Positions 7,925-19,791 of a DNA stretch of 64,000 bases are shown here, piece after piece. The stretch is taken from positions 41,681 to 105,680 of the forward strand of contig CABUNJ010000005.1 in the NCBI GenBank assembly GCA_902492935.1. Direction: 5' to 3'. The position numbers were made by a program, and so were the translations under genes. This DNA comes from an uncultured Collinsella sp. (GTDB lineage: Bacteria > Actinomycetota > Coriobacteriia > Coriobacteriales > Coriobacteriaceae). The notes below the pieces were generated by a model. That model saw nothing but the letters and a program-made list of their open reading frames with translations, was not told the DNA's origin and did not search any database. Each line of letters begins with the position of its first letter. Within the stretch, counting starts at the first letter, position 1.

Positions 7925-10156
7925 ATGAATATGCTCAAAATCTCGAAGGCGATCTTTAGGTCGCTTCTCTCCTCCAGGTCGCTCTGTGTTGTCGTTGTTG
8001 CGTTGATGGTTCTTTGTGCTCTGCCCGTCTTCAGGAGCGCGGCTGGCATCGACGGACGGGTCGAATACCTCGAGTCGGGAATAACCCGTGTTGAGCAGGA
8101 ATTGTCAGCATCCTATGCGGATGCGCTTGTGAATGCGGGGGAGGACGGTGTCTATACCTCTTCATCAAGCATGCCCGCGCTTCTGTACCCTCTTGCCGCG
8201 GGACGTCTTATCTTGGCACCGCTCTCTCCCCTACTTCCGTTTCTGCAGATATCGGATGGAGAGTACACCTATTATGACGGATCGAAGGAGTACTTGCTAT
8301 GGGTCGCAACGGCCGTTGCCGTCTCGTTCCTTGCCGCGCGTCTTAACAAACGTGAAAAGCTCATCATCCAGGCACCGATGGGCGAGCTGGGTAGACTTGT
8401 TGCATCGAGCGTATGGGCGAGTGTTTTTGCAATGCTTGCCGTCCTCGCCATCAATCTTCCAGGGATAATCGCCGCGCTTGTGAAGAATGGCCCGGGCTCG
8501 CCGTTCTATCCGATAGGCTACATTCAATATGCGACTCCGGTTATCAAACCGGCTTGGCTGGTGTTCGCGCAGACGGCCATCTTGCAATTCTTGGTGGCAG
8601 CGTTCATCTCGCTTGTCGTTCACCTTGCCGTGAAGATTGCCAATAACCCTACGCTTGGAATCGTGTTCGTATGTGCCCTGATGGGGGTGACGATGGTTCC
8701 CGGGTATTACGGAAGATCCATCGCTTTACGTGAGTTCGCCCTGTTGAATCCCCTTACGTATGCGAACACTGAGTTGACCGTCGGCGCCTATAGCCCGTAC
8801 CCGACAACGCAGATAGTGAATCTGCCTGGACTTTGCTTCGAGCGTGGCGCGATTGCCCTCGTATGCGCAATCGGGATCGAGGTGCTGGCAATTAGCCTGC
8901 TTTGCGTTGCTGGAAAGAGCGGCTGCGCGTGCCCGATATCCCCGATTTGTCTTGAGAGAGGTTCCTTCGCTGCATCGAGAACGGCAACTCGTTCGAGCGC
9001 TTGTGCCTCCGCCGTTGCATACGTAAGAACGATGGGGAAACTGCTCCTGCGTTCTCCTGCCCTCGCCGTATGCGCGATTGCAATGTCGACGACGATGCTG
9101 GTCCCAGCCCTGGTCGAGGTGTTTCCTGACGCTGATGCCGCTTCCGCCGGTCGGTATAGGGATGGCGAGCTCCGTTCAATAGATCGGTATCTAGAGCAGG
9201 ACGCTGCGAATATGGACGTCGAGGGCAAGACGGCCCTGGAAGACATGCGAGGTGCCCTTTCGGGTTTCGTGTACGCGCCTACGCCTGCGGAGGGATTTCA
9301 GAGCCTTGCGACGTACGAGCGCGCTCGAGGCGAGCTGGGCGCGGCAGATGCGACCCTCCTGCAATCGATCGGAATCGAGCCGGAGACTCCTTCTCGTGCG
9401 GAGGCGCGCGCCCTTCTGCTCGAGTCGATCGCGAGCTTGCCGGACCCCAAGGTTTACGAGTTAAGTACGAAGATGCCCCCATTAATCCTCCTTTCCTATC
9501 TCCAGGCAGCGCTTCCTTCCTTGTTTTGGCTGTTGCCCGTGGTTGTCACATCGCTTGCGTGCATCCACCTGCAGTGTCGTTCCCTTCTGGTTCTCCAAGT
9601 CCCCGCAACAGCGCATGTGCGTTTTCTGACGGCCGTTGCGCTGTCTCTCCTGCTTGGCTTGGCGCTGCTTTTGGTGTCGATGGTTCCCGCTGCGGTTGTG
9701 TCCTTGATTAAGAACGGTGCGGGTGGATCGGAGTATCCCGTCGCTCTCATTCGGGCGGGAGCTTCGACAACGTCCATGGTGGGGGAGGCGGTGTTGTGCA
9801 GTATTCCGTTGCTGGTCATGGCATACGGCGTGATTTCCGTCGTCGCTGCGTTGACAGCAGCGATTAGCCGCAACCCCGTTGTCACCGGAGTGGTTTGCGC
9901 GGTTCTCCTGGTGTTGGGTTCGTTGAGCGCTCATGTTGAAAGTGCGGGCATGGGCGTCGCGCTGCTGGCTCCATTCGCCTCGTTTGATCCCGCTTCCCAG
10001 GTGGGGACGATTGGGTTCCTTGGGCGAGGGACGAACGCGATGCCTTTTGGAGAGGTCGTCGGCGCATCGGGCGCTCTGCTGGTGGTTTTGGGCGCCGTAT
10101 CTCCGTTGGTGGCGCGCCTGGGTGTTCCAAAGATCGAAAGGGGACGGTCTCGATGA
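7925..10156 (+). CDS. Large ABC-type permease with two tandem permease modules
   Basis: About 743 aa, all membrane and exported loops, with no ATPase motifs. It is a head-to-tail duplication. Each half starts with one hydrophobic segment, followed by a roughly 90-150 residue polar domain and then several helices. Both halves carry the same fingerprint between helices: KNGPGSPFYPIGY in the first half and KNGAGGSEYPVAL in the second. The same fingerprint, NGFGQIGYPIAFF, occurs in the permease-ATPase fusion at 11047. The gene overlaps the ATPase gene at 10153 by ATGA, so the two are translationally coupled. The frame is open from ATG 7907. ATG 7925 has AAGG six bases upstream and is preferred. 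The substrate is unknown; peptide or lipid export, or bacteriocin immunity, are possibilities. Confidence 0.75.
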   Translation: MNMLKISKAIFRSLLSSRSLCVVVVALMVLCALPVFRSAAGIDGRVEYLESGITRVEQELSASYADALVNAGEDGVYTSSSSMPALLYPLAAGRLILAPLSPLLPFLQISDGEYTYYDGSKEYLLWVATAVAVSFLAARLNKREKLIIQAPMGELGRLVASSVWASVFAMLAVLAINLPGIIAALVKNGPGSPFYPIGYIQYATPVIKPAWLVFAQTAILQFLVAAFISLVVHLAVKIANNPTLGIVFVCALMGVTMVPGYYGRSIALREFALLNPLTYANTELTVGAYSPYPTTQIVNLPGLCFERGAIALVCAIGIEVLAISLLCVAGKSGCACPISPICLERGSFAASRTATRSSACASAVAYVRTMGKLLLRSPALAVCAIAMSTTMLVPALVEVFPDADAASAGRYRDGELRSIDRYLEQDAANMDVEGKTALEDMRGALSGFVYAPTPAEGFQSLATYERARGELGAADATLLQSIGIEPETPSRAEARALLLESIASLPDPKVYELSTKMPPLILLSYLQAALPSLFWLLPVVVTSLACIHLQCRSLLVLQVPATAHVRFLTAVALSLLLGLALLLVSMVPAAVVSLIKNGAGGSEYPVALIRAGASTTSMVGEAVLCSIPLLVMAYGVISVVAALTAAISRNPVVTGVVCAVLLVLGSLSAHVESAGMGVALLAPFASFDPASQVGTIGFLGRGTNAMPFGEVVGASGALLVVLGAVSPLVARLGVPKIERGRSR

Positions 10157-10893
10157 TTGGCCTTCAAACGCTGACGATCTCTTATGGAAAGAAGGTGCTC
10201 GTAGATTCGGTGGACGCTGAGTTTGCCCCGGGTACGGTCTACGGTCTCGTCGCTCCGAACGGGCATGGAAAGACGACGTTGCTGCGTGCGATGGCAGGTT
10301 TGCCGGGTCCTCGCGTGGACGGGAGCATCGTTCTGGATGAGGTGCAGGGTACGGGTGCGAGAGAGGTCCGTTCTATGATCTTCTATGCACCTGGTGAGGG
10401 GACGCTGCTGTATCCCGGATTGCGTGCGGAAGATCACCTCAAGATGGCTTGCGATATGTGGCCGCATGCTCGCGATATCGAAGAGATAGTGGAACAAACG
10501 CAGATAGGCGAGTTCGCGAAGATGAGGATCCGCACTCTGAGCCAGGGCATGAAGCAGCAGCTTACCCTGGCGATTGCGTATGCGACGGGCGCGCGGTACC
10601 TTCTATTAGATGAGCCCATGAACGCGCTCGACCCCAGCAGGGTGGACTTGCATTCCGAGATTCTCAGGAAGCTGGCCGATTCTGGTACGTGCATCATCAT
10701 GTCATCCCACATCTTGGATTCGGTCGATAGGCTGTGCGATGAGATTCTGTTTTTGAAGGATGGGAGGCTCATTAGAAGCATTCCGCAAGATGATGCTGCG
10801 CCGAAGTCTCCTGGATCCCATTTCGCAAAGCCTGCCGGACGCGCCGAGGGTGCGCTAAGCACGTATCGGCGACTCTACGAAAAGGGCGGGTAG
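10153..10893 (+). CDS. ABC transporter ATP-binding protein
   Basis: A 246-aa nucleotide-binding subunit. Walker A is APNGHGKTTLL, the signature is LSQGMKQQL, and Walker B is YLLLDEPMNALDP followed by SSHILDSVD with the switch His. The short form and LSQGMKQQ signature match ATPases of ABC-2-like exporters and immunity transporters. It shares ATGA with the end of the two-module permease. Its closest relative in the window is the ATPase domain of the fusion protein at 11047 (LSTGMKQQV). It should energise the permease, probably as a dimer, at the inner face of the membrane. Confidence 0.93.
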   Translation: MIGLQTLTISYGKKVLVDSVDAEFAPGTVYGLVAPNGHGKTTLLRAMAGLPGPRVDGSIVLDEVQGTGAREVRSMIFYAPGEGTLLYPGLRAEDHLKMACDMWPHARDIEEIVEQTQIGEFAKMRIRTLSQGMKQQLTLAIAYATGARYLLLDEPMNALDPSRVDLHSEILRKLADSGTCIIMSSHILDSVDRLCDEILFLKDGRLIRSIPQDDAAPKSPGSHFAKPAGRAEGALSTYRRLYEKGG

Positions 10894-11046
10894 AAATGCA
10901 AGTTAAAAATCTATGTGGTCAATATAATACCGTTGAACCAGCGTATCGATACCGCCCAGCCATTCGCCTCGCCCCCATCGCACGCATCTTCATCCGGTCT
11001 GTTACTTTTAATCTAACAATTCTTTGAGGAACGTAGGTGCTTCTAA

Positions 11047-12855
11047 ATGTACTGTCGACTTCTTCTCAAACTGATCCTAAGAGACAAGGCCGTATGGATT
11101 TGTACGCTCGTTCTTGCCGCAGCCTTTTCCGCCCCCATTGCGTTCAATTCACCCATCTACGGGCCCTTCTTTATGAAGCAGGGCATGCAGGGCTTTGTCG
11201 ACGCATTCAATACGCGCGCGCCCCAGGCCAGCGGCACAGACCTATCTCCAGAGCAGCAAAATGACGCGGAGCTTGCAAGATACGCGAACGCCGCCCTTGC
11301 CGCTCAAACCGACGCCGCCTTTCTCGATTCTGCCGAGAGCTACTACGCGCTCATGGGCGAAGGCTTCCAATCCGGGTCCATCGTGGGAGACCGAGAGACC
11401 AATGACGCGGCGCTCGCATATTGCCGTGCCCTGAGCAGCTCCGGCATCACGGATATCCCGGCCTCCGCAAACGACCTGCCATTCCTTTCCTTCCTGCCTT
11501 ACGCCATTGCCACGGCGCCGTCTTTCCTTCCCTTCATCCCCTTCCTTCTCTCGTCGATACTCCTGCTCGGAGCCACAAGGCCTGCGACCCTGGCGGCGAA
11601 GGCGCCCGTGCCCAAATTCCGGCGCCTTATCCAGATCGTGTTTTCGATAATCGCCGCGGGGACCGCGATGCTCCTCGCCGGCCTCGCACCCGGGGGCATT
11701 TACGCCTTGGCCCTAAACGGCTTCGGGCAAATTGGGTACCCGATCGCCTTCTTCCATGACGGCGCGCTTGCCACCACGACTGCGGGAAACGTCTTCACAG
11801 CCCTGCTTATCGCGCTTCTTGCGGGCGGAACCTTAATATCCGTTTGCTCCGCCGTCCTATCGACCGCAACGAGGCGCGTCCTCGCGGGCCCCCTTGCCTC
11901 CGCGCTGCTCGTCGCGGCCCCGGTGTTCCCGTTACTGTCCGATTCGGCACTGGGGCATAACGCCGCGCTCAATCTCCTGCCGCTGGCCGTATTCTCGCCT
12001 ATCGAGGCAACGGGTTACGTAGGATGCTTCCCGACAGAATTCATTGGCTCCGGTTCAGGCGGTGCATCGATGCTTGCCGTGGCCCTGGCATACGTCGCGG
12101 TCTTTTTTGCGGTCGGCGCCGTTGCGACACGTTCCCCCAAACAGCCTGGACCCGCGAAAAAGCACCATGGGCTCGAGCTTCTGGACGCGAGCGTGGGATA
12201 CGGAAGCACGACGATACTTTCAATCGGGTCGCTTTTCCTGAGCCCGGGAACGGCGGCGGGCCTCGTCGCCCCCAACGGCTCGGGGAAAACCACCCTTCTT
12301 GAAGCGCTGTCGGGCCAATTTCCCACCCGCATCCGCTCGGGAAGCCTGGCGGCAGACGGAATCTGCCAACGTCGATCAGCCGAATTTGCAGAACTCGTCT
12401 ACCTGAGCTCTTCGGGCAGCGCGGATCTCTATCCCACGCTATCGGCCATCGAGCACCTCGCTTTCGTTAGGGAGGCGTGGAAATCGGCCGCCGACATCGA
12501 CTCGCTCTGCGACTCCCTCGGAATCTCCCCATATCTCGACAAGCCGACCCGTAAACTCTCGACAGGAATGAAGCAGCAGGTAAAGCTTGCCATGGCGATA
12601 TCGACCGGTTGCCCGTACCTTATCCTCGATGAACCGCTGAACGGCCTCGATCCGGGAAAGCGGAAAACCTCCTGCGACGCGATGCGCAGCGAAGTGGCGC
12701 GGGGACGCAGCGTGCTCATTTCAAGCCATCTACTCGACGACCTGGCAGACCTTACCAACTCGTTCTACTTCATCGAAGCCGGCACGCTCGTGGAAAAGAT
12801 CAAGTCGTCCTCGCAGACGCTCAAGCAGGAATACCTCGATACATACGAGAGATGA
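11047..12855 (+). CDS. ABC permease-ATPase fusion protein
   Basis: A 602-aa protein. Residues 1 to about 365 form one permease module: a first helix near residues 15-33, a polar loop, several helices, and the fingerprint NGFGQIGYPIAFF. From about residue 375 comes an ATPase domain with Walker A APNGSGKTTLL, signature LSTGMKQQV and Walker B YLILDEPLNGLDPG, then SSHLLDDL. It mirrors the upstream pair, but with one module fused to its ATPase. The gene is 153 nt downstream of the 246-aa ATPase, with a GTTACTTTT block and its own possible promoter. Only a weak TAGGTG ribosome site precedes ATG 11047. The protein could function alone as a half-transporter or pair with the upstream proteins. Confidence 0.82.
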   Translation: MYCRLLLKLILRDKAVWICTLVLAAAFSAPIAFNSPIYGPFFMKQGMQGFVDAFNTRAPQASGTDLSPEQQNDAELARYANAALAAQTDAAFLDSAESYYALMGEGFQSGSIVGDRETNDAALAYCRALSSSGITDIPASANDLPFLSFLPYAIATAPSFLPFIPFLLSSILLLGATRPATLAAKAPVPKFRRLIQIVFSIIAAGTAMLLAGLAPGGIYALALNGFGQIGYPIAFFHDGALATTTAGNVFTALLIALLAGGTLISVCSAVLSTATRRVLAGPLASALLVAAPVFPLLSDSALGHNAALNLLPLAVFSPIEATGYVGCFPTEFIGSGSGGASMLAVALAYVAVFFAVGAVATRSPKQPGPAKKHHGLELLDASVGYGSTTILSIGSLFLSPGTAAGLVAPNGSGKTTLLEALSGQFPTRIRSGSLAADGICQRRSAEFAELVYLSSSGSADLYPTLSAIEHLAFVREAWKSAADIDSLCDSLGISPYLDKPTRKLSTGMKQQVKLAMAISTGCPYLILDEPLNGLDPGKRKTSCDAMRSEVARGRSVLISSHLLDDLADLTNSFYFIEAGTLVEKIKSSSQTLKQEYLDTYER

Positions 12856-12928
12856 ATGTGGGGGAGTGTTCGGATGAAGTTGATATTTAAGGTCCAGCTC
12901 GTGTCGTTCCGAAAAGACCGTGAACCTT

Positions 12929-12957
12929 TTGTGGGACACGCGGCGCCGTGGTACCAT
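12929..12957 (+). promoter_or_regulatory. Predicted promoter of rpmE
   Basis: TTGTGG (12929-12934) and TACCAT (12952-12957) are separated by 17 nt and lie just upstream of the structured rpmE leader. The match to a housekeeping sigma promoter is moderate. Confidence 0.45.
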
Positions 12958-12970
12958 AGCCGAGTTTGTT

Positions 12971-13019
12971 GTCTTGGTCGGAAACCAAGACGCCTTATGC
13001 GCTGATCGGTAACCAGCGC
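12971..13019 (+). promoter_or_regulatory. Twin-hairpin leader of rpmE, candidate L31 ribosomal-protein leader
   Basis: GTCTTGGT (12971-12978) pairs with ACCAAGAC (12984-12991), and GCGCTG (12999-13004) with CAGCGC (13014-13019). The hairpins have nearly the same loop (TCGGAAACC and TCGGTAACC). A third related string, TGACCAATAAGG, leads into the ribosome site. Candidate autoregulatory leaders have been proposed upstream of L31 genes in several bacterial groups, and this could be one. Confidence 0.55.
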
Positions 13020-13041
13020 CTGACCAATAAGGAGTCCTACC

Positions 13042-13467
13042 ATGAAGCAGGGTATCCATCCCCAGTATGTCGAGTGCACGGTGACGTGCTCCTGCGGCAA
13101 CACCTTCAAGACGCACGCTACCGTGTCCGAGATGAAGGTCGAGCTTTGCAACGAGTGCCACCCGTTCTACACCGGCCAGCAGAAGTTCGTCGACACCGGT
13201 GGACGCGTCCAGCGCTTCGCCGACAAGTTCGGTGGCGCCGCTGCCGCCCAGCTCAAGAAGGCCGAGGAGGCCAAGGCTGCCAAGGCCGCCAAGGCTGCTG
13301 AGGCCGAGGCCGCTCGCAAGGCCGCCGCTGAGGCTAAGGCTGCCGAGAAGGCCAAGCGTGCTGCTAAGTTTGCCGAGGAGGCTGCCAAGCAGGCCGCCGA
13401 GGCTCCCGCAGAGGCTCCCGTCGAGGAGGCCGCTGCCGAGGCCGAGACCACCGAGGCTGCTGAGTAA
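13042..13467 (+). CDS. rpmE: 50S ribosomal protein L31 with Ala/Glu/Lys-rich tail
   Basis: A 141-aa protein. Residues 1 to about 70 are zinc-type L31, with cysteines in CTVTCSCGNTF and LCNECHPFYTGQQK and the standard start MKQGIHP. A further 70 residues of nearly pure Ala, Glu and Lys follow. They should form one long charged helix or a disordered tail, doubling the usual length. Start ATG 13042 follows AAGGAG. A strong terminator (13503) ends the unit. L31 is a large-subunit protein at the central protuberance that bridges to the small subunit. The tail's role is unknown. Confidence 0.95.
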   Translation: MKQGIHPQYVECTVTCSCGNTFKTHATVSEMKVELCNECHPFYTGQQKFVDTGGRVQRFADKFGGAAAAQLKKAEEAKAAKAAKAAEAEAARKAAAEAKAAEKAKRAAKFAEEAAKQAAEAPAEAPVEEAAAEAETTEAAE

Positions 13468-13502
13468 ATAGCTCGCCGCGGAATCACTCGCATTCATGGC
13501 AT

Positions 13503-13544
13503 AAGGGCCGTGCATCCGTTTGGGTGCGCGGCCCTTTTCTTTTT
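13503..13544 (+). terminator. Intrinsic terminator of rpmE
   Basis: AAGGGCCG (13503-13510) pairs with CGGCCCTT (13529-13536), extended by GCA/TGC pairing. It is followed by TTTTCTTTTT. Confidence 0.88.
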
Positions 13545-13545
13545 A

Positions 13546-13645
13546 TTGGTGCAAACCAACCTGCCCCCATTACACCAAATGGCAGAGAGGCAGCGTTTGC
13601 CCAGATAAAACCTGCCAAAATTAACCTGTCCCATTGTGGCAGGTT
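13546..13645. repeat. Two palindromes, AACCTGCC family
   Basis: TTGGTG (13546-13551) pairs with CACCAA (13573-13578) around CAACCTGCCCCC. AACCTGCCA (13609-13617) pairs with TGGCAGGTT (13637-13645) around TTAACCTGTCCC. Close relatives lie at 25742-25799 and 49879-49926. They occupy the gap between rpmE and secA. Confidence 0.75.
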
Positions 13646-13774
13646 GGTCGTAGTTATTACGTGGCGGTCGAGGTCGACCGTATAGGCCGCGCCTTGTTTG
13701 GCTAAAGTACAATCATCTGTGTTTAACTCGCCCGCAGCTGCACGGCGTGGGCGATGGCCAAAAAGGAAAACCAC

Positions 13775-16581
<2,807 letters not shown>

Positions 16582-16582
<1 letters not shown>

Positions 16583-17730
16583 TGGTCGAGGCTTTAGAGG
16601 TAACGCCCGCCGAGCTGGACGCGTTTGCGGACCGGCTCGGCGAGGTCGAGTCGTATCTTCATTTGGACGAGAAGCGCACGCGTGTGACCGAGCTCGAGGC
16701 CAAAAGCGTGGCCCCTGGCTTTTGGGATGACGCCGACGCCGCTCGCGCCACCATGGAGGAGATCGCTCGCGCCAAGGAAGATATCGCTGCCGTGGATACC
16801 GCGCGCGGCGAGCTATCTGACGCCCGCGCGGCGCTGGAGCTTGCCGAGGAGATGGGCGACGACCCCGATGCCGCCGCATTGCGCGAGGAGGCTGCCGCTA
16901 CGGCAAAACGCCTGGCCCGCGCTATCGACGAGCTCGAGCTTTCGAGCTGGTTTACCGGTGAGTTCGATCACGGCGACGCGATTGTGACCATCAAGCCCGG
17001 ACAGGGCGGCCTGGAGGCGCAGGACTGGACCTTCATGCTCTTTAAGATGTACATGAAGTACTGCCAGCGCCGCGGCTGGAAGGTCACCATTAACGACTGC
17101 CCCGCTGCCGAGGTCATCGGCATCGACCGTGCGACCTTTACCGTCGAGGGCAAGGATGCCTTTGGCATGCTGCGTGCCGAGGCCGGTGTGCACCGCCTGG
17201 TACGTATTAGCCCCACCGACGACAAGAAGCGCCGCCAGACCACGTTTGCCGGCGTCGAGGTCATCCCCGTGCTGCCTGACGATATCGACATCGAGATCAG
17301 CCCCGACGATATTCGCGTGGACGTGTATCACGCGAGCGGCCCGGGCGGCCAGGGCGTCAACACCACCGACTCCGCCGTACGCGTGACGCATTTTCCCAGC
17401 GGCATCGTTGTCACTTGCCAAAACGAGCGCAGCCAGATTCAGAACAAGGCCGCGTGCATGCAGATTCTCAAGGCCCGTCTGTACGAGATCGAGCTCGAGA
17501 AGCGCGCCGAGGCGCTCGACGAGATTCGTGGGCCCAAGACCACAATCGGTTTTGGTAACCAGATTCGCAGCTACGTGCTCTACCCGTATCAGATGGTCAA
17601 GGACCTGCGCACGGGCGTGGAGACCAGCAACGTCGAGGCCGTTCTCGACGATGGCGATCTGGATCCGTTTGTGATCGGCTACCATCGCTGGGCAACCGGC
17701 AACGCCGATGCGGAAGGCTCGGACGCCTAG
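16582..17730 (+). CDS. prfB: Peptide chain release factor 2
   Basis: A 382-aa class I release factor that recognises UGA and UAA. The peptidyl-tRNA hydrolysis motif GGQ is at residues 255-257 in SGPGGQGVN. Two oddities are visible. The usual programmed frameshift is absent: at the matching place the gene reads TAT CTT CAT TTG GAC with no in-frame TGA. The codon-recognition tripeptide, normally SPF in RF2, reads SPT (residues 210-212, SPTDDKKRRQTTF). The family assignment rests on the N-terminal coiled-coil and on RRQT, which fit RF2 better than RF1. The start codon shares TAATG with the secA stop. Confidence 0.93.
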
Positions 17731-17820
17731 GCACATGGTTGGCTCCGGGTCGATGCAAACACTTCGCAGGGGTGGTATTTGCTCGGTGAATCGGTAGAAT
17801 CGAATACAGCAAGAAGTTCA

Positions 17821-17848
17821 AAGCGCACTCGTTTGGGTGCGCTTTTTT
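17821..17848 (+). terminator. Intrinsic terminator after prfB
   Basis: AAGCGCAC (17821-17828) pairs exactly with GTGCGCTT (17837-17844), followed by TTTTTT. It separates secA-prfB from the YitT gene, whose ribosome site begins immediately after the T-tract. Confidence 0.9.
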
Positions 17849-17860
17849 GAGGGAGGCTGC

Positions 17861-18751
17861 ATGGCATATCGTCTGGACATCAAGCGCATTCTTTCGCTGA
17901 ACTTCTTTCACGATCTGCCCAAGATTATGCTGGGCTGCGCTCTGGCCGCTATCGCGACGGATCTATTTTTGATTCCCAACGGTCTTGCTGCCGGCGGCGT
18001 TACGGGCCTCGCCACGATTATCCAGGCGGTTGGCGCCTCGCATGGCATATCGCTTCCCGTCGGTATTCAAACCATCGTGATGAATGCCTTGCTGCTGCTG
18101 GTCGTTATGCGCGAGGGTGGCATGTTCTACGTGGTCCAGACGGCGACGGGCTTTGTGCTGCTGGGCTTCTTTACCGATCTGTTCGCCCCGTTTGTAGCAC
18201 CTCTGGCGGATGCGGACCTGATGCTTCCCGCTATGTGGGGCGGCATTATTACGGGCATCGGTTACGGCATGGTGTTGCGCGCCGGCGCCAACACCGGCGG
18301 CTCGGACACGATTGGCCAAATCATCTCGCGTAACACCTCGCTGCCGGTAGGTTCGACCGTCATGGCAATCGATGTTGCCGTGTGCGCGCTGTCGGCTCCG
18401 GTCTTTTCAGTCGAAAACGCACTATATGCAGGCCTTTCGATGGTCATTAGCGGCTACGTGATCGATGCCGTGGTCGATGGTGGCAACAAGCGCCGTATGG
18501 TACTCATCATCTCGGACAAGTTTCCTGATATCGCTGCCGATATTATGTATGGCCTGGGTCGTGGTTGTACCAAGTTTAAGGCGACTGGCATGTATTCGGG
18601 TGCCGAGAAGCCGGTGATTATGGTCATCGTGAGCCGTCGAGAGCTCAATACCCTCAAGACGATTGTGCGCGAGCGCGATCCTCACGCCATTGTGACGGTC
18701 GCTGACGTTACGGAAGCCTTCGGCGAGGGATTCAAGGACATTAGCGCGTAG
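17861..18751 (+). CDS. YitT family membrane protein
   Basis: A 296-aa protein with about five or six membrane helices in the first 190 residues. The conserved GGVTGLATIIQ and RAGANTGGSDTIGQIIS segments belong to the YitT/DUF161 fold. A C-terminal soluble DUF2179 domain, from about KRRMVLIISDKF to VADVTEAFGEGF, completes the protein. The biochemical function of the family is not established. Start ATG 17861 follows GAGGGAGG. The ATG at 17837 lies in the upstream terminator and is rejected. Confidence 0.88.
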   Translation: MAYRLDIKRILSLNFFHDLPKIMLGCALAAIATDLFLIPNGLAAGGVTGLATIIQAVGASHGISLPVGIQTIVMNALLLLVVMREGGMFYVVQTATGFVLLGFFTDLFAPFVAPLADADLMLPAMWGGIITGIGYGMVLRAGANTGGSDTIGQIISRNTSLPVGSTVMAIDVAVCALSAPVFSVENALYAGLSMVISGYVIDAVVDGGNKRRMVLIISDKFPDIAADIMYGLGRGCTKFKATGMYSGAEKPVIMVIVSRRELNTLKTIVRERDPHAIVTVADVTEAFGEGFKDISA

Positions 18752-18959
18752 GGTCGATCGCGTTCCATCCAAAAGACGTTCACATTGATAAACCGTTTCA
18801 TCAGCGGTTCTGCCTGCTAAATTGTTCAAATAATGATAAAAACTCTGGTAAAGCCATCTGTTTCCAGCATAATGAATGGCGTACGTGCATTGCGGCTGTG
18901 TTGGGACTACCTTTCCGTGCCGTGCGCATCTTGTCTAAAGAGGATGAAAGGAAGGCACA

Positions 18960-19790
18960 ATGAGCGACGAAGAGCTCAAAAAGGTTGCCAACGAGGTAAG
19001 GAAGGGCATCGTCACCGGCGTGCACGCTGCCAAGTCCGGCCATCCGGGCGGTTCGCTCGGCGCTGCCGACATCATGACCTATCTGTACTTTGAGGAAATG
19101 AACGTCGACCCGGCCGACCCCCGCAAGGCCGACCGCGACCGCTTCGTGCTTTCCAAGGGTCACTGCGCGCCTGGTCTGTACGCCGTGCTCGCCGAGCGCG
19201 GATTCTTCCCCAAAGAGGATCTCGAGACGCTGCGCCACATCGGCAGCCACCTGCAGGGCCATCCCAACATGAACGACACCCCGGGCGTCGATATGTCCAC
19301 CGGCTCGCTCGGCCAGGGCATCTCCGCCGCCGTGGGCATGGCGGTTGCCGCCAAGCACTGGGGCGACGACTATCGCACCTACGCCCTGCTGGGCGACGGC
19401 GAGAGCGAGGAGGGCCAGGTCTGGGAGGCAGCCATGTTTGCCGGCAACCAGCAGCTCGACAACCTCTGCGTGATCGTCGACCATAACGGCCTGCAGATCG
19501 ACGGCCCCGTCGAGGAGGTCAACGACCCCATGCCGCTCGCCGACAAATTCCGCGCCTTCAAGTTCCATGTGGTGGAGCTCGCCGACGGCAACGACTTCGA
19601 CCAGATCCGCGCCGCCTTTGCCGAGGCCCGCGCCACCAAGGGTCAGCCGACCGCCATTATCGCCGAGACCACGAAGGGCAAGGGCGTCTCCTTTATGGAG
19701 AACCAGGTGGGTTGGCACGGTAAGGCCCCCAACGATGAACAGTTTGAGCAGGCCATGGCAGAGCTCACGGCCGCCGGAGAGGAGCTCTAG
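18960..19790 (+). CDS. tktA: Transketolase, N-terminal subunit
   Basis: A 276-aa thiamine-diphosphate-binding half of a split transketolase. TPP and Mg2+ contacts are in GDGESEEGQVWEAA and NGLQIDG. The substrate-side SGHPGGSLGAADI and SKGHCAPGLYA are intact. With the C-terminal half it transfers two-carbon ketol units in the non-oxidative pentose phosphate pathway. The two-gene form is common in anaerobic Gram-positives and archaea. ATG 18960 follows GAAAGGAAGG. The partner gene starts two bases after this stop, so they are co-expressed. A 208-nt gap upstream has a small hairpin near 18790 but no clear operator. Confidence 0.94.
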   Translation: MSDEELKKVANEVRKGIVTGVHAAKSGHPGGSLGAADIMTYLYFEEMNVDPADPRKADRDRFVLSKGHCAPGLYAVLAERGFFPKEDLETLRHIGSHLQGHPNMNDTPGVDMSTGSLGQGISAAVGMAVAAKHWGDDYRTYALLGDGESEEGQVWEAAMFAGNQQLDNLCVIVDHNGLQIDGPVEEVNDPMPLADKFRAFKFHVVELADGNDFDQIRAAFAEARATKGQPTAIIAETTKGKGVSFMENQVGWHGKAPNDEQFEQAMAELTAAGEEL

Positions 19791-19791
19791 G

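Noticed and set aside
12730..13515. Open frame antisense to rpmE encoding Leu/Gly/Ser repeats
   Set aside because: It is the complement of the Ala/Glu/Lys tail of L31 and has no start signal.
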